From: Desulfamplus magnetovallimortis
Lineage (GTDB): Bacteria > Desulfobacterota > Desulfobacteria > Desulfobacterales > Desulfobacteraceae
Length of the DNA stretch: 64,000 nucleotides
NCBI RefSeq assembly: GCF_900170035.1
Contig: NZ_LT828553.1
Coordinates: 54,240 to 118,239 of the forward strand
Reading direction: 5' to 3'
In this document: positions 1 to 8,370 of the stretch, piece after piece
How the letters are laid out: every line of letters begins with the position of its first letter
Numbering within the stretch: the stretch's first letter is position 1
Program-made: the position numbers and the translations under genes
The notes under the pieces: generated by a model
The model's input: only the letters and a program-made list of their open reading frames with translations
What the model was told of the DNA's origin: nothing
Databases searched by the model: none

Positions 1-361
1 TGCCGCTTACCCATTCACCTAAAAACATTTCATTTACAAAGTTATTTGTTGTATTGTAACTGTTTAGCTGTTCTATACGCTGCACATAAACATTACGCAA
101 ACATTGCACATCCTTACAATCTGAACGTTTTGTTTTGATCCAGTTGATCTGCTCTTTTTTTAGCACTTTTTGATCTGTATGTTGTTTTGCATTTTTATAT
201 GCTTTTGCCAACTCTTCATCAAGTATTGAAAGTTCTTCATTGCTACAAATTATATGCTCAATAATTGAGCCTGCTTTTTTACAATCAAAACTTGCCGCAT
301 TGACAACTCCCACAATTACAAATCCAGCTATAAAAATTACAATAAGTTTTACTTTTGTCAT
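1..361 (-). CDS. LprI-like (DUF1311) secreted protein, partial
   Basis: The reading frame opens with ATG at 361 and runs off the window at base 1, giving 120 visible residues; the C-terminus is missing. Residues 1-23 form a signal peptide ending N-A-A, so the mature protein would start near SFDCKKAG. The mature part has the features of the LprI / DUF1311 family: an early Cys (C27), a second Cys in IICSNEELSILDEELAKAY, a Q-x-x-W-x-x-x-R-like stretch (QINWIKTKRSDC) and a paired Cys before LRNVYVQRI. Family members are small periplasmic or lipoprotein-type proteins, some of which inhibit lysozyme; whether this one does is not shown. It precedes no visible gene on this strand, but lies just downstream of the OmpA gene (31 bp gap) and may be the last visible member of the envelope locus. 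Confidence 0.75.
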   Translation of the reverse strand, partial: MTKVKLIVIFIAGFVIVGVVNAASFDCKKAGSIIEHIICSNEELSILDEELAKAYKNAKQHTDQKVLKKEQINWIKTKRSDCKDVQCLRNVYVQRIEQLNSYNTTNNFVNEMFLGEWVSG

Positions 362-391
362 TACAAATGTCTTTCTTGAATTTGTTAATAT

Positions 392-1015
392 CTATTGAAT
401 CAATTCAACTTCAACACGCCTGTTCTTCTGCTTGTTTTCCTTACTGGAATTGGGAACAAGCGGACATTGTTCACCAAAACCGGCAACCTTCAGTCTGGAT
501 GGTTCTATGTCATAATTGGAGATCAGGTATTCCTTTACCGATCGTGCCCGCTTAAAGCTTAATTCGATATTTTCAGAAGCATCCCCATCCGAATCTGTGT
601 GACCACTGATCAACACACCCTCATGCTCTATCTGTTTATTGTTCAAAGCTTTGCCAAGTTCAGCTAAAACCTTGTGAGATTGAGGTTTTATGGTATAAGC
701 ATTAACGTCAAATTCAACTTTGATAGCAACACCCTTTGGAGCAGCAAAGTCTTCAAAAATCAGTTTTGTTTTTTTTATATATTCTCCATTCTCAGCTTCT
801 TCATAAAACGTAATCCTGCGAAGTTTTTTTACCCCCGTTTTTTTACCGCTGATGTGAAATTCAAATTTTGATGTACTCTTCGATAGTCCTTTGACGATTT
901 CCTCTGAAGAAACAATCTGTTCCTTTTCTTCTTCTTGACAAAAAACTGGGTCAGCCAAGAAAACTATGATCAAAATGAAAAACAAATTGCTAATAAACAT
1001 ATTTTTAGCTTTCAT
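392..1015 (-). CDS. OmpA-family peptidoglycan-binding protein
   Basis: A 207-residue protein with an N-terminal signal peptide (hydrophobic residues about 7-24, ending VFC-QEEE). The C-terminal half, about 98-205, is an OmpA_C domain: VEFDVNAYTIKPQS at the start, the GHTDSDG loop and the IELSFKRARSV segment that binds diaminopimelate in this family. It would sit in the periplasm and grip peptidoglycan. There is no beta-barrel in front, so it is either free in the periplasm or lipid-anchored through the Cys near residue 26 (not a canonical lipobox). An AGGATAAG ribosome site precedes the ATG. Just before the OmpA domain it carries KKTKLIFED, which loosely resembles the RKTRDLVFEED motif of the DUF4384 protein and the CHAT protease further upstream in the same locus. 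Confidence 0.88.
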   Translation of the reverse strand: MKAKNMFISNLFFILIIVFLADPVFCQEEEKEQIVSSEEIVKGLSKSTSKFEFHISGKKTGVKKLRRITFYEEAENGEYIKKTKLIFEDFAAPKGVAIKVEFDVNAYTIKPQSHKVLAELGKALNNKQIEHEGVLISGHTDSDGDASENIELSFKRARSVKEYLISNYDIEPSRLKVAGFGEQCPLVPNSSKENKQKNRRVEVELIQ

Positions 1016-1086
1016 AACTTATCCTATCTCCCAAATCATTTGCACCCTTGGTTGTGCCAAAATTCTTAAAAAGTGATAGTCGAATG

Positions 1087-2241
1087 TCACTCCAAACCTT
1101 CCTTCATTTGCATGGTAATCTTGCTAAACTCATTCTTCATTTCTTTGTTTTCAAAAATGAGAAGCTTCGGTGTCTGCAACTCAGAAAGATTGTTGAACAT
1201 ACTATTTGCACTTTTCATCAAGCTGATTAGGTCGTGGGCAGTGGATACGGTATTGTAGGTATTTAATGCAGCTTGATATTCAGGTATCAGCTTGGCATGG
1301 GCTTCTTTGACTCTGGCACAATTGTCTTGCAGATACTTTTCATAAAGAGTGGCTGTTTTATGTGTAACTTTTTGAGCCTTAAAGTTAGCTTGGTAAATGG
1401 ACTTGTGCTTTTCATCTGCTTCAGACATAAGATTTTTGGTTTTCTTTCCAAGGTCAATGTTTTTCTCAATAATTCCATCCAGCTTTGGAAGATATTCATT
1501 TTCAACCCTACCAACATAGTGTTCGTGAAGCCTAATAAGTATTTTGAGCAGGATAGTATGCATACCGTAATATCTTTTAGCATTTTCAGGACTTTCACTT
1601 GATTCAACAGTGAGATCTTTCAGCTTTACAGTAAGAATTTTTATATTGTTGAAAACTGATATGAGTTGAATGTCATCGTCGCTCGTAATACTTGCGACCA
1701 GAGTATCGATCTGTTCTTGATCCAGGACTACGCCAATACTTTTGAATTCTTCAATCATTTTTAATTTCAGATGACTGATTTCTTCCTTGTCTGCTTCAAT
1801 TTTGCCTTTGAGATCAATGATATCTTGCTCATAATCGGCAGTATCTTTCTTCCATACCTTCCACGCCGCAACATCCTTTGGAGCGCCAAGAAGTATGGTC
1901 CGCAACTCAGCTATTTTTTTATTTGACTTGGAAATGTTCTGCTGAAGTTCATTTATTTTGTTTTTGATTTCAGTAAATTTAGTCTTGCCCAAGAGATCAA
2001 GGGCATCGTCAACCAGCTCATTGATTTCTTTGTCAATAGATTTTTGATCGCTTTTCCAGGGAACCCAAGAGGATTCCGGAGCATTAGATTTTTCGGTAAT
2101 CAAATCTATTGATTCAGAAAGCTTGTCATGAATTTCATTCCAGGATTCAAAGAGATATGACGATTCACATAATGCATTTTGGGCAATTGATAGAACACTA
2201 AATAAAGACATTAAAATGATAATTTGACGCATTCTACTCAT
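1087..2241 (-). CDS. secreted coiled-coil protein, unknown function
   Basis: I chose ATG at 2241 because AGGAGA sits at normal spacing in front of it; an upstream ATG at 2289 has no such site. The product is 384 residues. Residues about 3-25 are a signal peptide (MRQIIILMSLFSVLSIAQNALC). The rest is charged and helical, with long heptad-like stretches rich in K, E and L, for example around ELQQNISKSNKKIAEL and DLKGKIEADKEEISHLKLKM. No enzymatic motif or known domain is recognised. It sits between the OmpA gene and the small zinc-ribbon gene on the same strand. A structural or scaffolding role in the envelope is a guess from the coiled coil and the neighbours only. Confidence 0.7.
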   Translation of the reverse strand: MSRMRQIIILMSLFSVLSIAQNALCESSYLFESWNEIHDKLSESIDLITEKSNAPESSWVPWKSDQKSIDKEINELVDDALDLLGKTKFTEIKNKINELQQNISKSNKKIAELRTILLGAPKDVAAWKVWKKDTADYEQDIIDLKGKIEADKEEISHLKLKMIEEFKSIGVVLDQEQIDTLVASITSDDDIQLISVFNNIKILTVKLKDLTVESSESPENAKRYYGMHTILLKILIRLHEHYVGRVENEYLPKLDGIIEKNIDLGKKTKNLMSEADEKHKSIYQANFKAQKVTHKTATLYEKYLQDNCARVKEAHAKLIPEYQAALNTYNTVSTAHDLISLMKSANSMFNNLSELQTPKLLIFENKEMKNEFSKITMQMKEGLE

Positions 2242-2396
2242 AAAGGCTCTCCTATAAACTTCTTGAATTATTAAATCTTTTAATTTCAAAAATATTTTTT
2301 ACAAGGCATCGTCTTTTCTTCAATCATGGTAATGAAATTTTATATTTTTTCTAATGTTTTATTTCCAATGAACGGGGATGAAATAACTTGGACATT

Positions 2397-2609
2397 TCAT
2401 TTTGGTCGGTGCATACCGATATTAAATGGAGAAGTTATTTCGTCCTCATTCCTAATTTCATTTAACACTTTTTCTTTACATTTTAAGCAAATGCTGTGAG
2501 TAACACAAGAGCCTTCATTTTTATTAATAGCAACAGGCATATAGTTACTTGCACACTCTTTTGACCCCAAAATTTTTCCGCACCAAGCACATTTTATTTT
2601 ATAAACCAT
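2397..2609 (-). CDS. small zinc-ribbon protein (CxxC...ICxxC)
   Basis: A 70-residue protein. ATG at 2609 is favoured over the one at 2654 because GGAG lies seven bases upstream. It has two cysteine pairs: CAWCG near the N-terminus and ICLKC in the second half, plus an isolated C between them and a His (THSICLKC). This spacing resembles the CxxC...(S/T)HxICPxC zinc-binding module often attached to PAS or response-regulator proteins, here standing alone. It has no signal peptide, so it is probably cytoplasmic, unlike its neighbours. Function unknown; a small regulatory or metal-sensing protein is possible. Confidence 0.6.
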   Translation of the reverse strand: MVYKIKCAWCGKILGSKECASNYMPVAINKNEGSCVTHSICLKCKEKVLNEIRNEDEITSPFNIGMHRPK

Positions 2610-2744
2610 GGTATCTCCGGAAAAGGATATTTCAGTTTTCATGGGAAAAGGCATTAGACATTAACTGCAAGTGTAACCTAAAATAAGTACCCAATAAAAA
2701 AAATCATAAAGAATCGTTTACAACAAAATACTGGATTAATTTGG

Positions 2745-2850
2745 GGTATGCTTCATTTACCATTTTACACTTTACGGATAAAAAATTCTGATCGTCGGGA
2801 ATTTTTCATAAAAAGTGTAAAGTGCTTTTATGAGGATATGAAGCATGTCC
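2745..2850. repeat. palindromic repeat, family A
   Basis: About 106 bp. The ends are inverted (GGTATGCTTCAT... / ...ATGAAGCATGTCC) and an inner pair reads TTTACACTTT / AAAGTGTAAA. The same arrangement recurs near 9146, 10787, 13374, 16926, 28286 and 54927. It has no coding capacity and fills most of the gap between the zinc-ribbon and SPFH genes. Confidence 0.8.
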
Positions 2851-2901
2851 AATTTTATCAAGTTGCCATTTTGAAGATTTTTTATGTTTTTAGATATTAA
2901 T

Positions 2902-3705
2902 TTAATTTGCCAGTTGATCAGACATTAGGGTGCTAATATTGCTCGGAAGAAATACTTTGTTTGCAGGGTTACTTGAAATGCTTTTGTAAGATTCCATGAT
3001 TTTCTCTGCCAATAATATTTTACCTATGATCTCTTCTCCCAATGTCTCTGATAATTTCTTGATGTACTTTGCTTCAGCATCAGCCTTATGGAGTAATGCA
3101 GCAGCCTCTGCTTCTGCCACCTTAATTGTAGCTTCTGCCAAACCTTCAGCCTCAAGAACAGATGCTCTTCTCTTTCTCTCCGCGGCCATCTCTTGACGCA
3201 TAGCTTCTGCAGTCTCATCTGATGTGCTTAGTTCTCTAATTTCAACTCGGTTGATATTTATACCCCATTTCTGGGCAGTGTTAGATAAGTCTATCGTAAC
3301 TTTTTCATTTAATTCTTTTCTTGTTCTAAGAATATCATCAAGAGTTAAAGAGCCTATTTTACTTCGCAAAGTGTTTAAACAGGAATCTATAATTGCTTCA
3401 GGTAAGTGGTCAACTTCAAAAACTGCTTTTCTAACATCTGTGATTCTCCAATAGATTGACGCATCAACGGTCACAGGGACATTATCTTTTGTATGACATT
3501 CATTAGGTTTTGTATTGAAATTTTGTTCGGAAAGTTCGATTTCAAAACCGTTTTTATTGGCAATATCATTCCAATGGTCAACGCGATAAATTTTATGTAT
3601 AAATGGCATCTTGAATCTAAGACCTTCCGTCAACGTCTTAGAATATTTGCCAAAACGAGTGAGAACAACGACATGAGATTGAGGAACAGAAATTAATATA
3701 CCCAT
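2902..3705 (-). CDS. SPFH/Band 7 (stomatin-like) protein without membrane anchor
   Basis: ATG at 3705 is preceded by TTTGGAG; a TTG at 3717 is less likely. The 267-residue product starts directly with the first SPFH strand (SVPQSHVVVLTRFGKY) and continues through the domain to about residue 175, including the NVPVTVDASIYWRI segment and the IGSLTLDDIL...R helix. A helical AEAEA-rich stretch follows (about 175-230), as in stomatins, which uses it for oligomer rings. What is missing is the hydrophobic N-terminal hairpin or transmembrane segment that normally anchors these proteins to the membrane. It is followed on the strand by the zinc-ribbon gene and preceded by the TPR-CHAT gene (130 bp). 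Confidence 0.88.
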   Translation of the reverse strand: MGILISVPQSHVVVLTRFGKYSKTLTEGLRFKMPFIHKIYRVDHWNDIANKNGFEIELSEQNFNTKPNECHTKDNVPVTVDASIYWRITDVRKAVFEVDHLPEAIIDSCLNTLRSKIGSLTLDDILRTRKELNEKVTIDLSNTAQKWGININRVEIRELSTSDETAEAMRQEMAAERKRRASVLEAEGLAEATIKVAEAEAAALLHKADAEAKYIKKLSETLGEEIIGKILLAEKIMESYKSISSNPANKVFLPSNISTLMSDQLAN

Positions 3706-3835
3706 TTTTTTCTCCAAATTTAGAATTAATACGTTATAGATTGTAAATTAACAATCCATCTAATTTAGTGGCAAACATATAAACTGTTAATGTTGCTGAT
3801 GATCCTTTTATCAAAATTTATATAAATTATCTTTT

Positions 3836-6800
3836 TTACTGTCCAAATACTGCACCAACTGCCCAGAAATAGGGGTGCTTAGGAGCTTTGGTATAATCCG
3901 AACCAAAAGGGGGAGCTTTCAAATATGCAATTTGAGCCTGACGCAATGACTCTGAAGGTGAGAATTGATCCAAGCCGTCAAAAAAGCGACTTCCAATAAA
4001 TCCCATTGCAGCATCATCGGCGAACCAAAGCGTACCAAGAACGCTTTGAAAATTACGTTTCATAAAAGTGTCCGTCAAACACACCTGATCAACCCCCGGA
4101 GTCCAACCGGATTTAACTAATTCTTTGTTAATATCTCCTTCCTGAAGTTCTTGTCTGGTTTTTTGATCAATTTTCGGGGAGTAAGTGACGGCAGTGTTGC
4201 AAGCTGAAAGCACAGCGAGTTTGGCATTTTTAAATGAGCTATCAGGTAACTCCATAATTTCCTTTAAAGTTAATACACCGTCATTTTTTTCCTTTCCGGT
4301 ATATGTCATATACAAAAATCCATAAAGGGGTGATTTTGTATTGAATGTTTCTTTGCAAAATCTTACGAAGGGGGAATATTTATCGATCTTTTTCTTATAT
4401 TTATCGATTTTTATCTCATCCTTTTCGTCTCCCATTTTTTTTGACAATTTATCGACATATTTTTCAATCTTTCTGGAGTCTTGAAGGATTTCTGCGAAGG
4501 GGACGCCATGTGTGGCAAAATAATATACAGAGTAGTCTCCTTTACTTATCATTTCTTTCCAATTGTCTTCAGTGGCCGTTTTTCTACTCAGTATGTCAGG
4601 TGCAATTAATTTCTTTGATTCTATTGCCTTTTTAACCCCTTCCACCTCTTTTTCTGTACCAGGCAGCTCTGCCAAAGCAGTTTTCAAGAATTTATGATCA
4701 GGGTTAGCAACACATATTGTTTTTGGATTCTGAAGAACGGATGTTTTCCCTTTATTGCTTTTATAATTATCAAAAAAAGAAAGCCTTAAATAAGATATAT
4801 TTTTGTTATAGACAAGAAATTCAGGTTCGCCATTTTCTGTAACACCTTTTACAAGAGCGGAAAAAGGGACATAGCTTAAGTACTTACTTGGGACGATGAT
4901 CAAATTCTCTTTTCCTGCAATTTCTTTTTCAACAGGATTTATTAATGCTTGATGCAATCGTTGCATCACCTGAATACATTCAGTATAACACTGCTCCTCA
5001 TCATCGCACTCTCCATGACCAAATAGTTCAATTTGCTTATAGGTATAATCATCACGGATAAGTTTTGCTAAATCTTCATAGGTTATATTGACATTTGCGG
5101 CCTTGATCTCTTTATTTGTAACGCAAATAATAGATAACATATCACTAAGTGGAAAATATTGTATTAAAGCCTGATCATCATTAAGACTTTTTTGAATGGT
5201 TTGTAAATCAACTTTAGCAGCGCTTTCAAACATACCTGCATCATTTGGATATTGCTTTTTCCACTTGTCTAAGAGTTTTGTAAATGCGACTTCGAGCTTC
5301 TGTGATTTGGCTGAAAGCCTTTTGAATTCTTCCTCTACCGCCTTCTTCTTTTTAACATATTCCGCTTTTTCTGATTCTGTATTGGGTTCCTTTTTCTTCA
5401 ATATGCCGCTCATAAGCTGGGAACTTGCTTCATCCACTTTCTTTTTTTCGGCCAGAGCTTTCGTTAAAGATGTGAAAATTTCTGCTTTCTCTGGTTCTTG
5501 AAAAAGAGGTTTGGCAGTCATGATGGCATTCTTCATGACCTCATTTTTGTAAATCTCCTGATACTCCATCTGAGAACTCAGGTATTTTTTTTCGTTGGTT
5601 TTCGCATAAAGTATTGAAGCAACCTCAATGGCTTCTGTAAACAGGTCTTCCTTGTCCTTAAGATAATCCCCCATAAGTTCTGAATCGGAATCACTCCCAC
5701 GGATACTGATAACCGTCTCAATTGCGTCATTATAATATTTAAAGGCTTCATTTTCTTTGCCCTGTGTTTTAAGTGCATAACCGATACCTTGTTGCGCACT
5801 CCATATCGCCTCTTTTTTGCCCACTTTTTCCGCAAGTTCCAAGGCTTCGCCGTAAGCCTTGAGTGATGCAGTCTTTGCTTCATCTGGTTCCATGTCAATG
5901 AAGACCGGCCCGTCATCTTCAAAAATCAAATCCCGAGTGGTTCGTTTACGATCAATTCCCTTTTTAAGAACACGCCCAATTTGGTTCAGTGTTTCCGCTT
6001 GATAGGCAATATTGCCAAGCTCCCGATAAATATTCAGAGCTTTTTCATAATATTCATATGCCTTTGGGTAATCGAGACTGTCAACTTCATAAAGCTTACC
6101 TAAGCCTAAGTAACAACTTGCCGTTCCCTCCTTGAATTGCACCCTGGAGTAAATTTCCAATGCACTCTGATAATCATCCATAGCATCGTCATTTTTGCCA
6201 AGTATTCGATTCACAAGAGCGTGATTGCTAAGTGCGATAGCTTCGGATTTCTCATCTTTTATTTCTCTGGCAATCTCAATGGAGGTTTCTATGGAATCAA
6301 GTGCCTTGGGATAATTACCGGCACTCTTGTAAACCAGCCCCTCATTGTTGTAATCAGCGCTCAAGTTGGCTTTTAGCTCTTCTTTCTTCTCCAGATCCTT
6401 GGCTTTTGTGAAGTAATCAAGGGCCTTTGAATATTCTCCGGAATCCCAGTAAACTATGCCGAGATTACTGTAGATTTCCGATATATTTTGTGCTTTTCCA
6501 GTTTTTTCCGCAATTGGCAATGCCTTTTCAAGACTGCCTATCGCTGCATCAAATTCGCCGAGTTTGGCCTGCGAAAGACCCATTGCAGTAAGGACAATGG
6601 CTTCACTTGTTGTGTTCTTTAATTCTTTGTAACATTTTAAGGCTTTTGCGTAGCAATCAATGGCTTTAGAATAAATCTCGTTTCTTCTATATGAGTCAGC
6701 AAGCTCTGCAAGAATATCGGCTTTTGTTTTTAGATCAATTTCTTTGTATTTTTCCAATAAAGATTCCAGAATTGATGCTCTAATAGCGTAGTGCCCCATC

Positions 6801-7150
6801 TTGTAGTGAGCTGATGCCAAAGTCTTATTTAGCTTAATGTCCAATGCTTTGCTCGGTTTTTTATTGAGCGATAAAGCACTTTCCAGCTCCTGGACAGCTT
6901 TTGAAAACTGACCTTCTTGAAAATAAAGAATACCGATGTTCATTTGTACTTGTTGAGCACCTGCCGGATTCTTGCTTTTCTTCAATATATCAACAACCGT
7001 TTCAAATTCCGCAATAGCAGCTGAAGAGTCCCCTTTTTTTAGATGTTGATTCGCGGCATTTAAATGAGTATTGAGATCTGCCCCATTTACATAACAAGCA
7101 AATAGAATTGAAAATATTACGGTGATTCCGAACGATTTAATACTTTTCAT
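3836..7150 (-). CDS. secreted TPR-CHAT protease
   Basis: ATG at 7150 has AAGGAAT in front and begins a clean signal peptide (MKSIKSFGITVIFSILFACYVNGA), so the longer N-terminus starting at 7225 is rejected. The mature protein of about 1080 residues carries ten or more tetratricopeptide repeats over roughly 30-500, a coiled-coil linker (about 550-680, rich in K and E) and a C-terminal CHAT domain, a caspase-like cysteine protease fold. The catalytic pair is present: His881 in YFATHG and Cys984 in LSACNTA, followed by the usual GTLWFADD segment. A lysine-rich insertion of about 50 residues lies between them. The TPRs contain an unusual insert, RKRTTRDLIFEDD (401-413), that matches a motif repeated in the neighbouring DUF4384 protein. 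The signal peptide puts the protease in the periplasm. Substrates are unknown; proteolysis is inferred from the family and intact residues. Confidence 0.9.
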   Translation of the reverse strand: MKSIKSFGITVIFSILFACYVNGADLNTHLNAANQHLKKGDSSAAIAEFETVVDILKKSKNPAGAQQVQMNIGILYFQEGQFSKAVQELESALSLNKKPSKALDIKLNKTLASAHYKMGHYAIRASILESLLEKYKEIDLKTKADILAELADSYRRNEIYSKAIDCYAKALKCYKELKNTTSEAIVLTAMGLSQAKLGEFDAAIGSLEKALPIAEKTGKAQNISEIYSNLGIVYWDSGEYSKALDYFTKAKDLEKKEELKANLSADYNNEGLVYKSAGNYPKALDSIETSIEIAREIKDEKSEAIALSNHALVNRILGKNDDAMDDYQSALEIYSRVQFKEGTASCYLGLGKLYEVDSLDYPKAYEYYEKALNIYRELGNIAYQAETLNQIGRVLKKGIDRKRTTRDLIFEDDGPVFIDMEPDEAKTASLKAYGEALELAEKVGKKEAIWSAQQGIGYALKTQGKENEAFKYYNDAIETVISIRGSDSDSELMGDYLKDKEDLFTEAIEVASILYAKTNEKKYLSSQMEYQEIYKNEVMKNAIMTAKPLFQEPEKAEIFTSLTKALAEKKKVDEASSQLMSGILKKKEPNTESEKAEYVKKKKAVEEEFKRLSAKSQKLEVAFTKLLDKWKKQYPNDAGMFESAAKVDLQTIQKSLNDDQALIQYFPLSDMLSIICVTNKEIKAANVNITYEDLAKLIRDDYTYKQIELFGHGECDDEEQCYTECIQVMQRLHQALINPVEKEIAGKENLIIVPSKYLSYVPFSALVKGVTENGEPEFLVYNKNISYLRLSFFDNYKSNKGKTSVLQNPKTICVANPDHKFLKTALAELPGTEKEVEGVKKAIESKKLIAPDILSRKTATEDNWKEMISKGDYSVYYFATHGVPFAEILQDSRKIEKYVDKLSKKMGDEKDEIKIDKYKKKIDKYSPFVRFCKETFNTKSPLYGFLYMTYTGKEKNDGVLTLKEIMELPDSSFKNAKLAVLSACNTAVTYSPKIDQKTRQELQEGDINKELVKSGWTPGVDQVCLTDTFMKRNFQSVLGTLWFADDAAMGFIGSRFFDGLDQFSPSESLRQAQIAYLKAPPFGSDYTKAPKHPYFWAVGAVFGQ

Positions 7151-7190
7151 GAGCAAGATTCCTTTTTTGCATGTTGAGTGAACCATAAAA

Positions 7191-7280
7191 ACATAGCAAT
7201 CTGCATCCATTGATGATGCATCCATTTTTGAAATAACGGGTGCAGATTGCTATGTACAGGAGAACTTAGCCTCCTGTACA
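7191..7280 (-). promoter_or_regulatory. double hairpin in leader of the CHAT gene
   Basis: Two inverted repeats lie 40-130 bases before the CHAT start. The first pairs 7191-7208 with 7238-7255 (17 of 18 bases match, about 29-base loop). The second pairs TGTACAGGAG (7253-7262) with CTCCTGTACA (7271-7280) around an 8-base loop. Neither is followed by a T-run on the minus strand, so a simple rho-independent terminator is unlikely. A leader structure controlling CHAT expression, or a processing site, is inferred. Confidence 0.5.
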
Positions 7281-7318
7281 TTTGGTACACTTACTAAATC
7301 GAATAAAGGATAATACCT

Positions 7319-8197
7319 TTAGTTTGTGTTACTAAGAGTTTGAGCATCTGACATCAAGTCCTGAGTGTTGGTAAGCATGCTTTTTGAGACAGTTGAAAGG
7401 GTTTGCACCTTTTTAAAAAGAGCAGGCCCAGTTGAAAGCAGGGATTTAGCTGAACCAAAGATACTTGTAATGCCGCCGCTCTTTGCTGAGTTTACCTGAC
7501 TTGCTGCTTCCTGTACTTCATTCATGAGGCCAAAAACTTGTTGAACAAATGCCTGCATAGTTCCAAGCAATTTATTTGTTTGTGGAATAACGTTCGCCTG
7601 AATATCTCTTTTATCCTCTTTGCTTAACTCATCTTTTTCTGCAGCTTCGTTTACATATTCCCGCCTGGCCAATCTTAATTCTTCCTGGGCTGCACTCATT
7701 TCATTCAATTTGTCCTGATCAATCTCACTGACAACTACATCAGCGCTTTTGATTCTTGTGTTTCCAAGATTAGTTGCAAGGTTTGCACGGGTTTTACAGT
7801 TGCATTCACTCCACATGGCCGCATACTGATCCTGAAGCTCTTTGTATGCATTGGCCTGCCCCATTACTTTTTTCTGGGTAGCATCACTCACTTTTCCGGA
7901 GCTGTTCATTTCACTTTTGGCCTTCTCAACCAAGGGTTTGTATTGCTTGTCATTTTCCTCGATCTCATGGCGCAGACTCTTTTCTTTTTGCCAATCACAT
8001 GGTGGAGGTTGTTTTGAGGGCTTTTTCAATGTATCAAGGGTTATCATCTCCAGTTCTGCCGAATTACTACCAGCGTCTTGGGCCATAGCATTACTTTGCC
8101 CTGACAGTTCAGATGCTGCCCATGCAATGGCCGCTACCAGAAGTATTGCTCCTATAATCAGTAGTTTCTTTTTGCGCTTATTTATGTTGTTTTTCAT
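7319..8197 (-). CDS. membrane-anchored helical protein, unknown function
   Basis: ATG at 8197 has GAGGAA upstream; a TTG at 8215 is the alternative. The 292-residue product starts with a basic stretch (KNNINKRKKK) and one hydrophobic segment (about 12-30, LLIIGAILLVAAIAWAA), either a signal anchor or an uncleaved signal. The remainder is hydrophilic and mainly helical, with three Cys (one in PPCDW, two in ECNC) and a Gly/Ser-rich hinge near residue 240 followed by Ser/Thr-rich helices. It resembles no domain I can name. It lies between DUF4384 and CHAT genes on the same strand and is probably part of the same envelope locus, facing the periplasm. Confidence 0.65.
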   Translation of the reverse strand: MKNNINKRKKKLLIIGAILLVAAIAWAASELSGQSNAMAQDAGSNSAELEMITLDTLKKPSKQPPPCDWQKEKSLRHEIEENDKQYKPLVEKAKSEMNSSGKVSDATQKKVMGQANAYKELQDQYAAMWSECNCKTRANLATNLGNTRIKSADVVVSEIDQDKLNEMSAAQEELRLARREYVNEAAEKDELSKEDKRDIQANVIPQTNKLLGTMQAFVQQVFGLMNEVQEAASQVNSAKSGGITSIFGSAKSLLSTGPALFKKVQTLSTVSKSMLTNTQDLMSDAQTLSNTN

Positions 8198-8370
8198 TCT
8201 ATTAGAGTTCCTCAAGTCAATTCGATTCTTTTAAAAAACAAATTTCTATTTATGACTCTGTTGATTAAGTGCTTACATATTTGACTTTGGCACAATATAA
8301 TGATTTTGAAATAATCAAGAAACAATCATATTGTGGTGAATTTTTTAAATGTTGGCTAAATCAACAAGGC

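Noticed and set aside
3836-7150. CRISPR-associated TPR-CHAT (Craspase-type) protease
   Set aside because: The protein has a signal peptide, so it is exported, and no CRISPR effector or array is present.
7150-7225. Longer N-terminus for the CHAT protein
   Set aside because: It runs through the leader hairpin and hides the signal peptide; ATG at 7150 has its own ribosome site.
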